Assembly (NCBI GenBank): GCA_017396825.1
Contig: JAFQKR010000074.1
Location: 1 to 62,292, forward strand
Direction: 5' to 3'
DNA length: 62,292 nt
Source of the DNA: Clostridia bacterium
GTDB taxonomy: Bacteria > Bacillota > Clostridia > Oscillospirales > CAG-382
In this document: positions 8,730-16,845 of the stretch, piece after piece
Layout: each line of letters starts with the position of its first letter
Numbering within the stretch: the first letter of the stretch is position 1
The notes under the pieces: generated by a model
Told to the model about the DNA's origin: nothing
Seen by the model: the letters and a program-made list of their open reading frames with translations, nothing else
Database searches by the model: none
Made by a program: the position numbers and the translations under genes

Positions 8730-8769
8730 TACCCCCGTGTTCATTGACTGAACACGGGGGTACTTTTTG
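8730..8769 (+). terminator. Intrinsic terminator after the ABC exporter
   Basis: A perfect 14-bp stem (TACCCCCGTGTTCA with its complement) and a 4-5 base loop, followed by CTTTTTG. Confidence 0.9.
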
Positions 8770-8776
8770 TTTTGTT

Positions 8777-10732
8777 TTAACCCTTTAATCTCTTAGCCAA
8801 GGATATAACGTCACTTGAAGAAACGTTACGGTCGCCATCGTGGTCTGCCGCTTCCATAAAGGGAGCCGCTATCTGAGTAACGTTCTTAAGGTGCAATTTA
8901 AGACAGATATAGTCTGTGGTATCAACTGCGCCGCTGTTGTTCACGTCACCTCTGGTAACGGGGTTGTAAGTCTCGTCAACGCCGCTGATGAAAATATCAA
9001 CGTTTTGAAGCATTGTGGCAAGCTGTATTCTGTTAGTGTTTGCCTTAGGATTGATCTTGCCGTCGCTACCGTGGATAAGGCCCTTGCCTACCGCCCACTG
9101 AACTGCCACCAAGCAGTTTTTATCAATGTCTGCCGTATCGGTGAACACGTCCATTGAGGCTCCTTCAAGCACCTTGTCGTTTTTCTTCATCAAATCGGCA
9201 AGACGGTAGAAATACAATATTGCCATCTCACGGGAGAGAGGAGAAGCATAATCAAAGGTGGGAGTCTCATAGGTACGAACTATGTTATTTTCAACGCACC
9301 AAAGCAAAGACTTGTAATACCAAGCGGTGTCGGCTACGTTGGCATAAGGCATCACTGCGTCGGCAGAAGGCTCGGGAGAGCCTGCAAGCTTATGGGCAAC
9401 GGTGCATATCATCGCAACGGTAGCCTCGCCATTGGGAACGAAGCTGGTAGTATTTACACCGTTCATCAGCCCTGCATTATAGCAATACAGCGCCGGATCA
9501 TACATCCAAGAGGTTATGCTGATATCGGTAAAGGGAAGCATGGAGGGGGTTACGTACATAAAGGTCCAAGGGCTTTTATCGGGGAAAACCGTCTGAACCG
9601 CTATCTTAAGATATTTACCGTTTGTCATCTTTTCCGCAGGAATAGTAACGGAAAGAGTCTGGGTTATGTAAGTGGTGCTGTCGTAAAGCACCGTTGCGTT
9701 TGCCGATTCGTTACTGTTGCCGGGGTCAGGCTCACCGTCAAGCTGGATAACCTTATATCTGTACCCAGAAGCACCCTGAACGTCCGACCACGTAGCGGTG
9801 TATGCCGCATCCGCATATCTTACGTCGGGGCTTGTTATGGTGGTAACGCGGTTCGTATCCAACGCGCCTATACGCTGCACGTCCTCATCAAGGTATATGT
9901 AACCCACAAAGTCACCGTACTGAGTATAGCCGTATCTTTTGTTTACTATTTTGGTTACGGACATAACTTCGCCCGTGGGAACGTTTACAAGAGTGTTATA
10001 AGTTGAAGATGCCACGTCTCTGAGGTGCTTGGTACCAAGCATCTTATACTCGCCCGTTTCGTAGGTAACCTCAGGCTCAACAGGAGTGGTGCCTGCATAG
10101 GTAAGCAGACAGAACCAGTCAAGCTTAAGTTTACCCGTAGCAAGGTGAGACTGTGTAACCCAACAATTGCCGTTGCCGCTTAAAGTACCGCGGGCAGAGG
10201 TAGGATAGCTGTCGTAAACGTGGAACTTGTTGGTGCTGTAATCATAACCAACGAGGGCAATAAAGTGGCCGGGAACGTGGCCGACCGCCACGCCGCCGTT
10301 TGCAAGATGGCTTTTAAGCTTAGTGCTGGAGGAACCGGACCAATAGCCGGTGTTGCCGCTGCCGCAGTCCACGGTAAAACCGTATGTACCACCGTACTTT
10401 GCCTGAACCTTTGGATAAACAACGGTACGATATGTACCTTCGCCACCGGTCACGTTATAACCGCCTATATCGTGGAACCACTTAGCAGTATCGGTAACGC
10501 TCATTCGTTTACCGGTAAGATACCCCACGGCGTTTACCAAAGAGAAGATGCCGCAGCCGGTGTTATAAAGGTTACCGCCTCCGTAATAATAACTTTTCCA
10601 CTTAGCGTCCTTTTGCAATACCAAGCCCAACGGTGTAACCGCCGCCGCAGCTTCGGTTGCAGTGAAAACAAAAGCAGAAACAAGCATTGTAAGCGCAACT
10701 ACAAGCGCTGTTAGTCTTTTTACTGTTTTCAA
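8777..10732 (-). CDS. Secreted C39-like cysteine peptidase with SLH repeats and dockerin
   Basis: A 651-residue exported protein. A signal peptide (1-31) precedes a C39-like papain-fold domain (about 35-215) with candidate catalytic Cys60 in NTGCGIF and His in GHVPGHFIAL. A fibronectin-like stretch covers about 290-400. Three S-layer homology repeats (about 400-590; FTDI..WMYDPALYCYNAGLMNG, YANVADTAWYYKSLLW, FTDTADIDKN) would bind secondary cell-wall polymer. A type I dockerin (593-651) closes it. Having both a wall anchor and a dockerin in one chain is uncommon. The start codon is TTG at 10732, supported by AAAGGAG 7 bases upstream; no nearby ATG fits. The peptidase could mature or trim surface proteins; this is inference. 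Confidence 0.85.
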   Translation of the reverse strand: MKTVKRLTALVVALTMLVSAFVFTATEAAAAVTPLGLVLQKDAKWKSYYYGGGNLYNTGCGIFSLVNAVGYLTGKRMSVTDTAKWFHDIGGYNVTGGEGTYRTVVYPKVQAKYGGTYGFTVDCGSGNTGYWSGSSSTKLKSHLANGGVAVGHVPGHFIALVGYDYSTNKFHVYDSYPTSARGTLSGNGNCWVTQSHLATGKLKLDWFCLLTYAGTTPVEPEVTYETGEYKMLGTKHLRDVASSTYNTLVNVPTGEVMSVTKIVNKRYGYTQYGDFVGYIYLDEDVQRIGALDTNRVTTITSPDVRYADAAYTATWSDVQGASGYRYKVIQLDGEPDPGNSNESANATVLYDSTTYITQTLSVTIPAEKMTNGKYLKIAVQTVFPDKSPWTFMYVTPSMLPFTDISITSWMYDPALYCYNAGLMNGVNTTSFVPNGEATVAMICTVAHKLAGSPEPSADAVMPYANVADTAWYYKSLLWCVENNIVRTYETPTFDYASPLSREMAILYFYRLADLMKKNDKVLEGASMDVFTDTADIDKNCLVAVQWAVGKGLIHGSDGKINPKANTNRIQLATMLQNVDIFISGVDETYNPVTRGDVNNSGAVDTTDYICLKLHLKNVTQIAAPFMEAADHDGDRNVSSSDVISLAKRLKG

Positions 10733-10776
10733 AACAAAACTCCTTTCAAAAAATGCAATATTTTACTAACGGATAT

Positions 10777-10805
10777 ATTTTAAACCCATAAACGTTTTTT
10801 GTCAA
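10777..10805 (-). promoter_or_regulatory. Promoter of the C39/SLH/dockerin gene
   Basis: Minus strand TTGACA (10805-10800), 17-base spacer, TAAAAT (10782-10777), 45 bases upstream of the TTG start. Confidence 0.75.
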
Positions 10806-10886
10806 GGAATGCGTCCAAAATTAAGCATTCATGCTAAAAAAACTTAAATTTTTTGTGCAACATCCCTCAGAGTTTCATGCGAACGA

Positions 10887-10915
10887 TTGACCAACGGCTG
10901 TTTTTGTGTTATATT
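10887..10915 (+). promoter_or_regulatory. Promoter of the mutarotase-like gene
   Basis: TTGACC, 17-base spacer, TATATT, 36 bases upstream of the ATG. It is divergent from the promoter at 10777-10805. Confidence 0.7.
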
Positions 10916-10950
10916 GTAGGCAAGCACACGTTTTACAAAGGAGTTTTGAT

Positions 10951-11799
10951 ATGGTTATCAAAATAAGTGACGGCGTTCTTTTTGCCGAAATAGATACTAA
11001 AGGCGCAGAGCTTATGCGTATATACAACAGCTGCGGCAAGGACTTTTTGTGGAACGGTGACCCGCGTTTTTGGGCGAGGAGAGCACCTGTTCTTTTTCCA
11101 ATATGCGGTGGCATGAATAATAACAGCTATACCCTTGATGGGAAGGCCTATCACATGCCCAAGCACGGCTTTTGCAGAGAGGCGGAATTTGCAGTAGAAT
11201 GCCAAGCCGAAAACGAGGCAACCTTCTTTATAGAGACAACAAAGGAGCGTTACGAGCTTTTTCCCTTCAATTTCCGTTTCTGCATCAAATACAAGATAGT
11301 TGACGGTGCACTTGAGGTTTACTACACTGTTTACAACCTTGGTAATAGCACGATGTATTTCTCCGTTGGCTCTCACGAGGCATACGCCTGCCCCGAGGGA
11401 ATAGAGGAATACAGGATAGAGTTTGAAAAAGAAGAAAGGCTTGAAAGCCTTGTTATAGAGGACAACCTTATAAAGCCGAGAACCGTTCTTATAAACGAAA
11501 GAACAAAGGTGCTCCCACTTAAATATGACTACTTTAAGGTAGACGCCTTGTGTTTCAGAAACCTAACCTCGAAAAAGGTATGGCTTGTAGGCGGCGGACG
11601 CCGAACCGAGGTCAGCTGGGACGATTTTGAGTTCGTTCTGTTTTGGACCAAGCAAAAGGCTCCCTTTATTTGCATTGAGCTTAACTGCGGCACCGATGAC
11701 TTTGAGGGTGCCGACGGTAACATCAAAAACAAGGAAGGCATTATAAGCCTTGAAGCAGGCAAGGTTTTTGAACGAAAGCATAGTATGAAATTTCAATAA
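10951..11799 (+). CDS. Aldose 1-epimerase family protein
   Basis: A 282-residue cytosolic beta-sandwich protein of the galactose mutarotase-like superfamily, in the YihR/LacX-like branch with single-domain length. It would interconvert alpha and beta anomers of a hexose or hexose-phosphate. Family features include GAELMRIYN near the start, FPICGGMNNN, the substrate-site motif MPKHGFCREAEF (His and Arg), and GSHEAYACP with the second conserved His. The catalytic Glu is likely in the C-terminal CIELNCGTDDFEG stretch. AAAGGAG stands 7 bases before the ATG; the frame opens earlier but without a ribosome site. It is a single-gene unit between a promoter and a bidirectional terminator. The sugar substrate is unknown. 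Confidence 0.88.
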   Translation: MVIKISDGVLFAEIDTKGAELMRIYNSCGKDFLWNGDPRFWARRAPVLFPICGGMNNNSYTLDGKAYHMPKHGFCREAEFAVECQAENEATFFIETTKERYELFPFNFRFCIKYKIVDGALEVYYTVYNLGNSTMYFSVGSHEAYACPEGIEEYRIEFEKEERLESLVIEDNLIKPRTVLINERTKVLPLKYDYFKVDALCFRNLTSKKVWLVGGGRRTEVSWDDFEFVLFWTKQKAPFICIELNCGTDDFEGADGNIKNKEGIISLEAGKVFERKHSMKFQ

Positions 11800-11852
11800 A
11801 AAAACTCGGTTTACGTGTTCTCCGTTAAGGATGCACGCAAACCGAGTTTTTT
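11800..11852. terminator. Bidirectional terminator between convergent genes
   Basis: AAACTCGGTTT...AAACCGAGTTT stem flanked by A-run and T-run, placed between the mutarotase-like gene and the VIT gene, which converge here. Confidence 0.85.
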
Positions 11853-11857
11853 AATAA

Positions 11858-12736
11858 TTAAACGTCAACGCCCAAAAACTTCTTTGCCAGCAAACCAACC
11901 CCGAAGGAGATAATTGCAACGCTTATGCTGATAAGCGCCATTTCCCAGAAACGGGAGGAGAATGGCTGGTCCTGAGCTACTGAGGTATAATACGTAAAGC
12001 CTGCTATTATCAGTACTATGGTAATAAGCATACAGGCAAGGGCGTACAAATACTGTTCCGAGCCGAAAAACAGATACGGAAGTATAAGCAAAATAACAGT
12101 CAACAGATAAGCCACACCCGTATAAGCGCAGGATTTGAACGCATCGTCTCTGCCTTCGCTTCTTGCAGAAAGAAACTCGCTGGATGCCATGGAAAACGTT
12201 GCGGAGATACCCACGATAAGGCCGGATACTGCCACAAGCCTCGTATCCTGCAACGCAAACGTAAAGCCTGCAATACTGCCTGTAAGCTCTACCAAGGCGT
12301 CGTTTAGACCAAGGACCATGCTGCCTACGTACTTCAGCCTCTCCTCATCAAGCATCGCCAAAAGAGACTTCTCGTGCTCTTCCTCCTGCTCTCTGATAAG
12401 AATGCTTTCCTCTACCTCGTTGGCAAGCAAAGCGTATTCCTCCTGCGCGGCCTCCTCGCCGCGTTCCATAAGCTTAACCGCAAAGGTAAAGCCAAGTATC
12501 CTTGCTATAAGGGTATACCAGAACACCTTTAAGCGCTTTGCCTTCATTTCGGTACCCGTATACTTTTTCCACGTTTCGTAATGAGCCTTTTCTTCACCGG
12601 AAAGGCGTTTTAAGGTTGCTTTATTTTCGTCGCCTTTTGCAAATTTTGATATTTTTTCATAGATAACGCTTTCGGTTATCTCGTTTTGCTGCATTTTCTT
12701 GATTATTGCCAAGGCTGCTGCAGATATGCTTTTCAT
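11858..12736 (-). CDS. Ferritin-like / VIT1-CCC1 family iron-manganese transporter
   Basis: A 292-residue protein joining an N-terminal rubrerythrin-like domain (about 1-130) to a VIT/CCC1 membrane domain (about 140-292). The soluble part has two ExxH-type metal sites (EEKAHYE near 50 and EEEHEKS near 120). The membrane part starts with VLGLNDALVELTGSIAG, the hallmark first helix of VIT transporters, and has five helices. Such proteins move Fe2+ or Mn2+ out of the cytosol and limit oxidative damage. The open frame has an ATG three codons earlier, but it is only 2 bases from GGAGG; the ATG at 12736 is 11 bases away and preferred. It lies 18 bases after the branching enzyme gene, probably in one transcript. 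Confidence 0.9.
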   Translation of the reverse strand: MKSISAAALAIIKKMQQNEITESVIYEKISKFAKGDENKATLKRLSGEEKAHYETWKKYTGTEMKAKRLKVFWYTLIARILGFTFAVKLMERGEEAAQEEYALLANEVEESILIREQEEEHEKSLLAMLDEERLKYVGSMVLGLNDALVELTGSIAGFTFALQDTRLVAVSGLIVGISATFSMASSEFLSARSEGRDDAFKSCAYTGVAYLLTVILLILPYLFFGSEQYLYALACMLITIVLIIAGFTYYTSVAQDQPFSSRFWEMALISISVAIISFGVGLLAKKFLGVDV

Positions 12737-12754
12737 GGGGCACATCCCCTCCTT

Positions 12755-14770
12755 TTATTTTACCTTTGTTAATACCGCCGCGGTTCTGCACGGCATATAC
12801 AGCTTAAAGCCATAGCCGCAACACTCTTCCTTGGCTGTATAAATATAGTCCTTTGAAATACGGTTTCCGCCACCAAAATCACTGTCATCAGTGGAAAGAA
12901 CCACGCGATACTCTCCTTCACCCAATCCTCTGCAATTCACAAAAACATCAGTCTGCGACTGGGTTGGGTGCATATTGAAAACGTATATGAGACTGCCTCG
13001 GGTAAACACCATAAGGTTTTTATCCTTATCAAGCCAAAGGCTTTCCGCCTTACCCGAAAGGTGAACGTTATATTTTTGTGCTGTGCCTATCATCGCCCTA
13101 TCAAAGTTTGCAAGCCATTCGTATTTAAGGAACGGATTGACCAACGACCACTGGCGTCTTGCATGGTGATAGCTCCATCCGTTGCCCTCCCTTGGGAAAT
13201 CTATCCACTCCGGATGGCCAAATTCGTTGCCCATAAAGTTAAGATACCCATCACGAGCCAAGGAGTTGGTAAGAAGCCTTATAACCTTATGCATGTCTAT
13301 GGCACAATCCATTGTAGGCGTATGATAATCCTTGTTCATCCCCGTATACATCTCTGCATCGGCAAGACGGAAGATGATGGTCTTATCCCCTACCATAGCC
13401 TGATCGTGAGACTCACTGTAGCCTATCGCCTTTTCGTTAGGTCTGCCGTTTGTAAGCTCATACCATATGTGAAGAACATCCCAATCCTCCATACGCTGTT
13501 CCTTTATAAGCTTTATCCACATATCGGGAACACCCATGGAAAGGCGGTAGTCAAAGCCAAAGCCCGCCATAGAAAGAGGCAAACACATGCCGGGCATGCC
13601 GCTCATATCCTCAGCAATGGTGGTTGCCTTGGGATTTATACCATGTACCAACTCGTTTGCCAGCATAAGATACACCCTTGCATCCACGTTGGTGTTGAGT
13701 GAATAGTACTGGCTGTAATCGGTGAAGGCTCTGCCAAGGCCATGGTCCTCATAAAGCATTGAGGTTACACCGTCAAAACGGAAGCCATCAAAATGATACT
13801 CCTCCTGCCAATATCTGAGATTTGAAAGAAGCAACCTCAAAACCTCAGCCTTGGAGTAGTCGAAGCACCTTGTGCCCCATGCGGTATGCCACCCCCGCTG
13901 ACCGTAAAGAAAATACTGGTCCTCAGTGCCGTCCTGTAAGCTAAGACCTTCTCCAACGTTTGGGCAGGCGTGGCTATGCACCACATCAAGCACCACGGCA
14001 ATGCCCATAGCGTGGGCTTTGTTTATAAGATACTTAAGGTCCTCCGGAGTACCATAGCGATGCGAAGGAGCGAAAAAGTTAGTCACCTGATAGCCGAAGG
14101 AGGCATAATATGGATGCTCTTGGATCGCCATAAGCTGAACGGTATTATACCCCAGGCTCTTTATCCACTCAAGGTTTTTGTCCGCAAACTCTCTGTAAGT
14201 GCCTATGCCGTAGTATTCCTGCGCCATGCCTATGTGGGCTTCGTACACCAACGGCGCCTTGCGGCTTCTTCTGCCGTACCACTTATCATCAGTCCATTCA
14301 AAGGCAGCATCCGTTTCCCATATCTGGCCGCACAGTTTTTTGCTGTTCATATCCAAAACCGCGCGGCGTATATAAGCGGGCACTCTTTCAAAGGCAATCC
14401 CCTGCCTGCCCACTATCAACTTAACGTACTGACCGTGCTTCAGAGCATCACTACCCGTAAGCCTTATCTCCCATACACCGCCGCCAATAGGATTAAGGGG
14501 ATGAGAGGTTCTGTCCCACCCGTTAAAGTCACCAAAAAGCCAAACGGCATCGGCGGCAGGCAGCCACTCTCTGAACACCCAGCCATCCTCCGTACGGTGG
14601 AAGCCGTAGTACAAATGACCGTCGGCAGCATCATACAAAGTGCCGTCGCCAACCAAGTCATTGCGCTTATCGTTATAGCGCTGAAGATGCATGGCGATAT
14701 CACCCGTAAACGGGCTTAGATACGGGTCAATATCCATTAACCTTTTTAACGCATTTTTTACATTGATCAT
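12755..14770 (-). CDS. glgB: 1,4-alpha-glucan branching enzyme, GH13_8-like
   Basis: A 671-residue branching enzyme that forms alpha-1,6 branches in glycogen. The N-terminal CBM48 domain (about 40-140, WLFGDFNGWDR) precedes the GH13 barrel. Catalytic motifs: DVVHSHACPN (region I), FDGFRFDGVTSMLY with the nucleophile Asp, IAEDMSGMPG with the acid Glu, and SESHDQAMVGDKT with the transition-state Asp. The FRFDGVTSM form and overall length match the eukaryote-like GH13_8 subfamily rather than E. coli-type GlgB. Start at 14770: AAGGAG lies 9 bases upstream; an upstream in-frame ATG lacks a site. No other glycogen genes are adjacent. Confidence 0.93.
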   Translation of the reverse strand: MINVKNALKRLMDIDPYLSPFTGDIAMHLQRYNDKRNDLVGDGTLYDAADGHLYYGFHRTEDGWVFREWLPAADAVWLFGDFNGWDRTSHPLNPIGGGVWEIRLTGSDALKHGQYVKLIVGRQGIAFERVPAYIRRAVLDMNSKKLCGQIWETDAAFEWTDDKWYGRRSRKAPLVYEAHIGMAQEYYGIGTYREFADKNLEWIKSLGYNTVQLMAIQEHPYYASFGYQVTNFFAPSHRYGTPEDLKYLINKAHAMGIAVVLDVVHSHACPNVGEGLSLQDGTEDQYFLYGQRGWHTAWGTRCFDYSKAEVLRLLLSNLRYWQEEYHFDGFRFDGVTSMLYEDHGLGRAFTDYSQYYSLNTNVDARVYLMLANELVHGINPKATTIAEDMSGMPGMCLPLSMAGFGFDYRLSMGVPDMWIKLIKEQRMEDWDVLHIWYELTNGRPNEKAIGYSESHDQAMVGDKTIIFRLADAEMYTGMNKDYHTPTMDCAIDMHKVIRLLTNSLARDGYLNFMGNEFGHPEWIDFPREGNGWSYHHARRQWSLVNPFLKYEWLANFDRAMIGTAQKYNVHLSGKAESLWLDKDKNLMVFTRGSLIYVFNMHPTQSQTDVFVNCRGLGEGEYRVVLSTDDSDFGGGNRISKDYIYTAKEECCGYGFKLYMPCRTAAVLTKVK

Positions 14771-14836
14771 ATAAACCAACTCCTTATTACAGCGTAGGCT
14801 GCAAACGTTGCGTTTTCTTAAACAATTATTCACTAT

Positions 14837-14865
14837 ATTATACCATAGTACGCCGTATTAAGCAA
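14837..14865 (-). promoter_or_regulatory. Promoter of glgB-VIT unit
   Basis: Minus strand TTGCTT, 17-base spacer, TATAAT, 67 bases upstream of the glgB start. Confidence 0.7.
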
Positions 14866-14895
14866 ACATTTTTTAAACCATATTGAATTTTTTTA

Positions 14896-14940
14896 CAAAA
14901 AAGCCCCTTTGCGGCAATTTTGCCTGCAAAGGAGCTTTTG
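14896..14940 (-). terminator. Terminator of the SPFH-zinc ribbon-TPM operon
   Basis: Minus strand nested hairpin (AAAAGCTCCTTTGC with GCAAAGGGGCTTTT, inner GGCAA/TTGCC) followed by TTTTTT, directly after the TPM gene. Confidence 0.8.
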
Positions 14941-14952
14941 CGCTTTAATTAA

Positions 14953-15714
14953 TTAACATTTTCCGCCGGAGCCGCCACTGCGGGAACCACCGCCGCCACC
15001 GCCGGAGGTGTTTTGCGGCCTTGCTCTTCTGACAACGTTGCGATACAGAAAAACATCACGCGAGTCGGTAATTCTCAGACTGCCTGCCACTTGGTAGTTA
15101 GCCGCACCTGTCTGGAAACGCACAGACTTAAGCTTGCCCTTCATAACGCTTACGGAAATCAGAGCAATAATGAAGCCTATAACGAGGGATATAATAAGGC
15201 TTTTAATGGCGTTAAAGGGAGCGCCGTTTATCTCTATATCCACGTAATTCTCGCATTCGTCAGCAAAGGTATCAAAAGCACTTACAAAGTCATCGCTTTT
15301 AAGATAACCTACAATGGCATCCTTCAGATCCTCGACGTCGTTGTTAACGGCATCGTAGCCGACACCGCTGTAGTATATGTAGTAATCTCTGCCGCCGTCA
15401 ACCACCTCGGCACTGAAAAGAAGCATTATACCGTCTTTATCATCGCCAAGACCGTATCCGTTGTCACGGAAATAGCTTTCAGTGAAATAAGCGGGGCTTT
15501 CGCCGCCAAGGCTTTCTACCGTCACTACTGCTATATCAACGCTGTATTCGGCACTTATACCGTCCAACTTTGACGCAAGAGAGTTTTCCTCGCTGTCCGT
15601 AAGTACGTCTGCACCGTCAACCACACGAGAAGGATGAGAGGAAGCGAAAGCAACAGACGAACAGAGGGCGCACAACAAAATCACAGTAAGTAACGCTGCT
15701 ATTATTCTTTTCAT
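14953..15714 (-). CDS. TPM domain membrane protein (YdjH/YgcG-like)
   Basis: A 253-residue protein: signal peptide (1-25), extracytoplasmic TPM domain (about 30-160; VVDGADVLTDSEENSL and the conserved RDNGYGLGDDKDGIMLLFS), one transmembrane helix (about 170-195), and a cytoplasmic tail ending in a Gly/Ser-rich run with a C-terminal Cys. The family is linked to membrane stress and photosystem maintenance; in Bacillus subtilis YdjH lies in the SigW-controlled pspA-ydjGHI operon. Start at 15714: AAGGAGG lies 8 bases upstream; the GTG 9 bases earlier abuts the ribosome site. It is third in an operon, 13 bases after the zinc-ribbon gene. Confidence 0.85.
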   Translation of the reverse strand: MKRIIAALLTVILLCALCSSVAFASSHPSRVVDGADVLTDSEENSLASKLDGISAEYSVDIAVVTVESLGGESPAYFTESYFRDNGYGLGDDKDGIMLLFSAEVVDGGRDYYIYYSGVGYDAVNNDVEDLKDAIVGYLKSDDFVSAFDTFADECENYVDIEINGAPFNAIKSLIISLVIGFIIALISVSVMKGKLKSVRFQTGAANYQVAGSLRITDSRDVFLYRNVVRRARPQNTSGGGGGGSRSGGSGGKC

Positions 15715-15727
15715 AACGCGCACCTCC

Positions 15728-16810
15728 TTACAGCAACCACATCAGATAGGATATGCCAAACGCCGCCGCGCCAAGCAAGCCCGTAAGTCCGAAAAGCCAC
15801 TTTTTGTAAGCACCTTTATCTAAGGGAAGATCGCCCACCAATTTGCCTGTTTGGCCGTTCATGGCAAAGGTGTATTTCTTACCCTGCCAAGTGGTGTTAA
15901 GAAGCCATACGGGGTAAAGAGCGTACTTTGCCTTGCCGTTTTGAAGCTTTATGCCCGTATGCTCCGGTACAACCGTAGTATAGCCTTGAACGGTAGAAGC
16001 AAAAGCCTCCTCCGTACTGCGCTTTATTCTGTCGTTGGCACGTTCTAAGCTTTGAGCGGAATCAACGTCGTACTTATCTGCAAGATACCCTGACAAATAC
16101 GCAGTCTGAAAATCCACGGCGTCCTTAAAATCGAAGGGCTCAATGGACTCCATAAGATCGTCAGCCACCTTAGTAGAGCCGTCAACGGGCACACGTTGGA
16201 AGCCGATAGACCCTGCGCGAAGCACAGAAAAGAAACTTGTCTCGGTATAGTCGTAATTACCGCTGGTCCACATCCTGACACGGGTAGCCTTATAACGCAC
16301 GTTTGCATCCGCATCCGCATCAAAGAGCCAGAAAGGAACGTAAACGCCCTTTATCTCATCTATATGGTTCTCGCTTTTGAAAACCTTGGGAAGCAGACGC
16401 TTGCCCTCGTAATGCTTTTTAAGGGCTTTCTTAGCCGCCTCTTTATCAAGCTTAAAGGGGATAACGAAATCGGGCTTGAGGGCGCCGGTAAACTGCCCCA
16501 TCATAACCACAGGGTTATCGCAGAAGGGGCAAGCTGTTGCCGCGGTAGTTTCGTCAGCAACTATCTCGCCGCCGCAGGAGTTACAAACGTAAACACGCAT
16601 ACCGTCGGTCTCACCTTCGGACCATTCACTGCCTGCTTCGTTTTCCCAACGCATATCGTCCTTTGCTTCCTGGTTCAACACGTCGTCGTAACTTTTTAAG
16701 GTATCCACCTCGTACTCGGTGTCGCAAAAAGGGCATTTCATATTCTGCGTAGCGCTGTCAAACTCTATTTGACCGCCACAGCATGGACATTTATATTGCA
16801 TTTCTGCCAA
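15728..16810 (-). CDS. Zinc-ribbon membrane-anchored protein (YdjG-like)
   Basis: A 360-residue protein with two N-terminal zinc ribbons (CPCCGG...CPFCDTEYEV near 8-40 and CNSCGGEI...CPFCDNPV near 75-100), a long soluble domain, and one C-terminal transmembrane segment (about 335-358). It is often annotated as TFIIB-like or PriA-like because of the ribbons, but it has no helicase motifs. The B. subtilis counterpart YdjG works with YdjH and YdjI in envelope-stress response and PspA recruitment. Start: TTG at 16810 has AAAGGAG 8 bases upstream and I prefer it; ATG at 16801 is the alternative. It lies between the SPFH and TPM genes with short gaps. Confidence 0.83.
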   Translation of the reverse strand: MAEMQYKCPCCGGQIEFDSATQNMKCPFCDTEYEVDTLKSYDDVLNQEAKDDMRWENEAGSEWSEGETDGMRVYVCNSCGGEIVADETTAATACPFCDNPVVMMGQFTGALKPDFVIPFKLDKEAAKKALKKHYEGKRLLPKVFKSENHIDEIKGVYVPFWLFDADADANVRYKATRVRMWTSGNYDYTETSFFSVLRAGSIGFQRVPVDGSTKVADDLMESIEPFDFKDAVDFQTAYLSGYLADKYDVDSAQSLERANDRIKRSTEEAFASTVQGYTTVVPEHTGIKLQNGKAKYALYPVWLLNTTWQGKKYTFAMNGQTGKLVGDLPLDKGAYKKWLFGLTGLLGAAAFGISYLMWLL

Positions 16811-16845
16811 GGATATCACTCCTTTTAAAAGGTTTTATCAAATCG

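Noticed and set aside
15728..16810. PriA helicase, as such zinc-ribbon proteins are often labelled
   Set aside because: There are no Walker or DEAH motifs; the zinc ribbons and C-terminal helix fit a YdjG-like protein.
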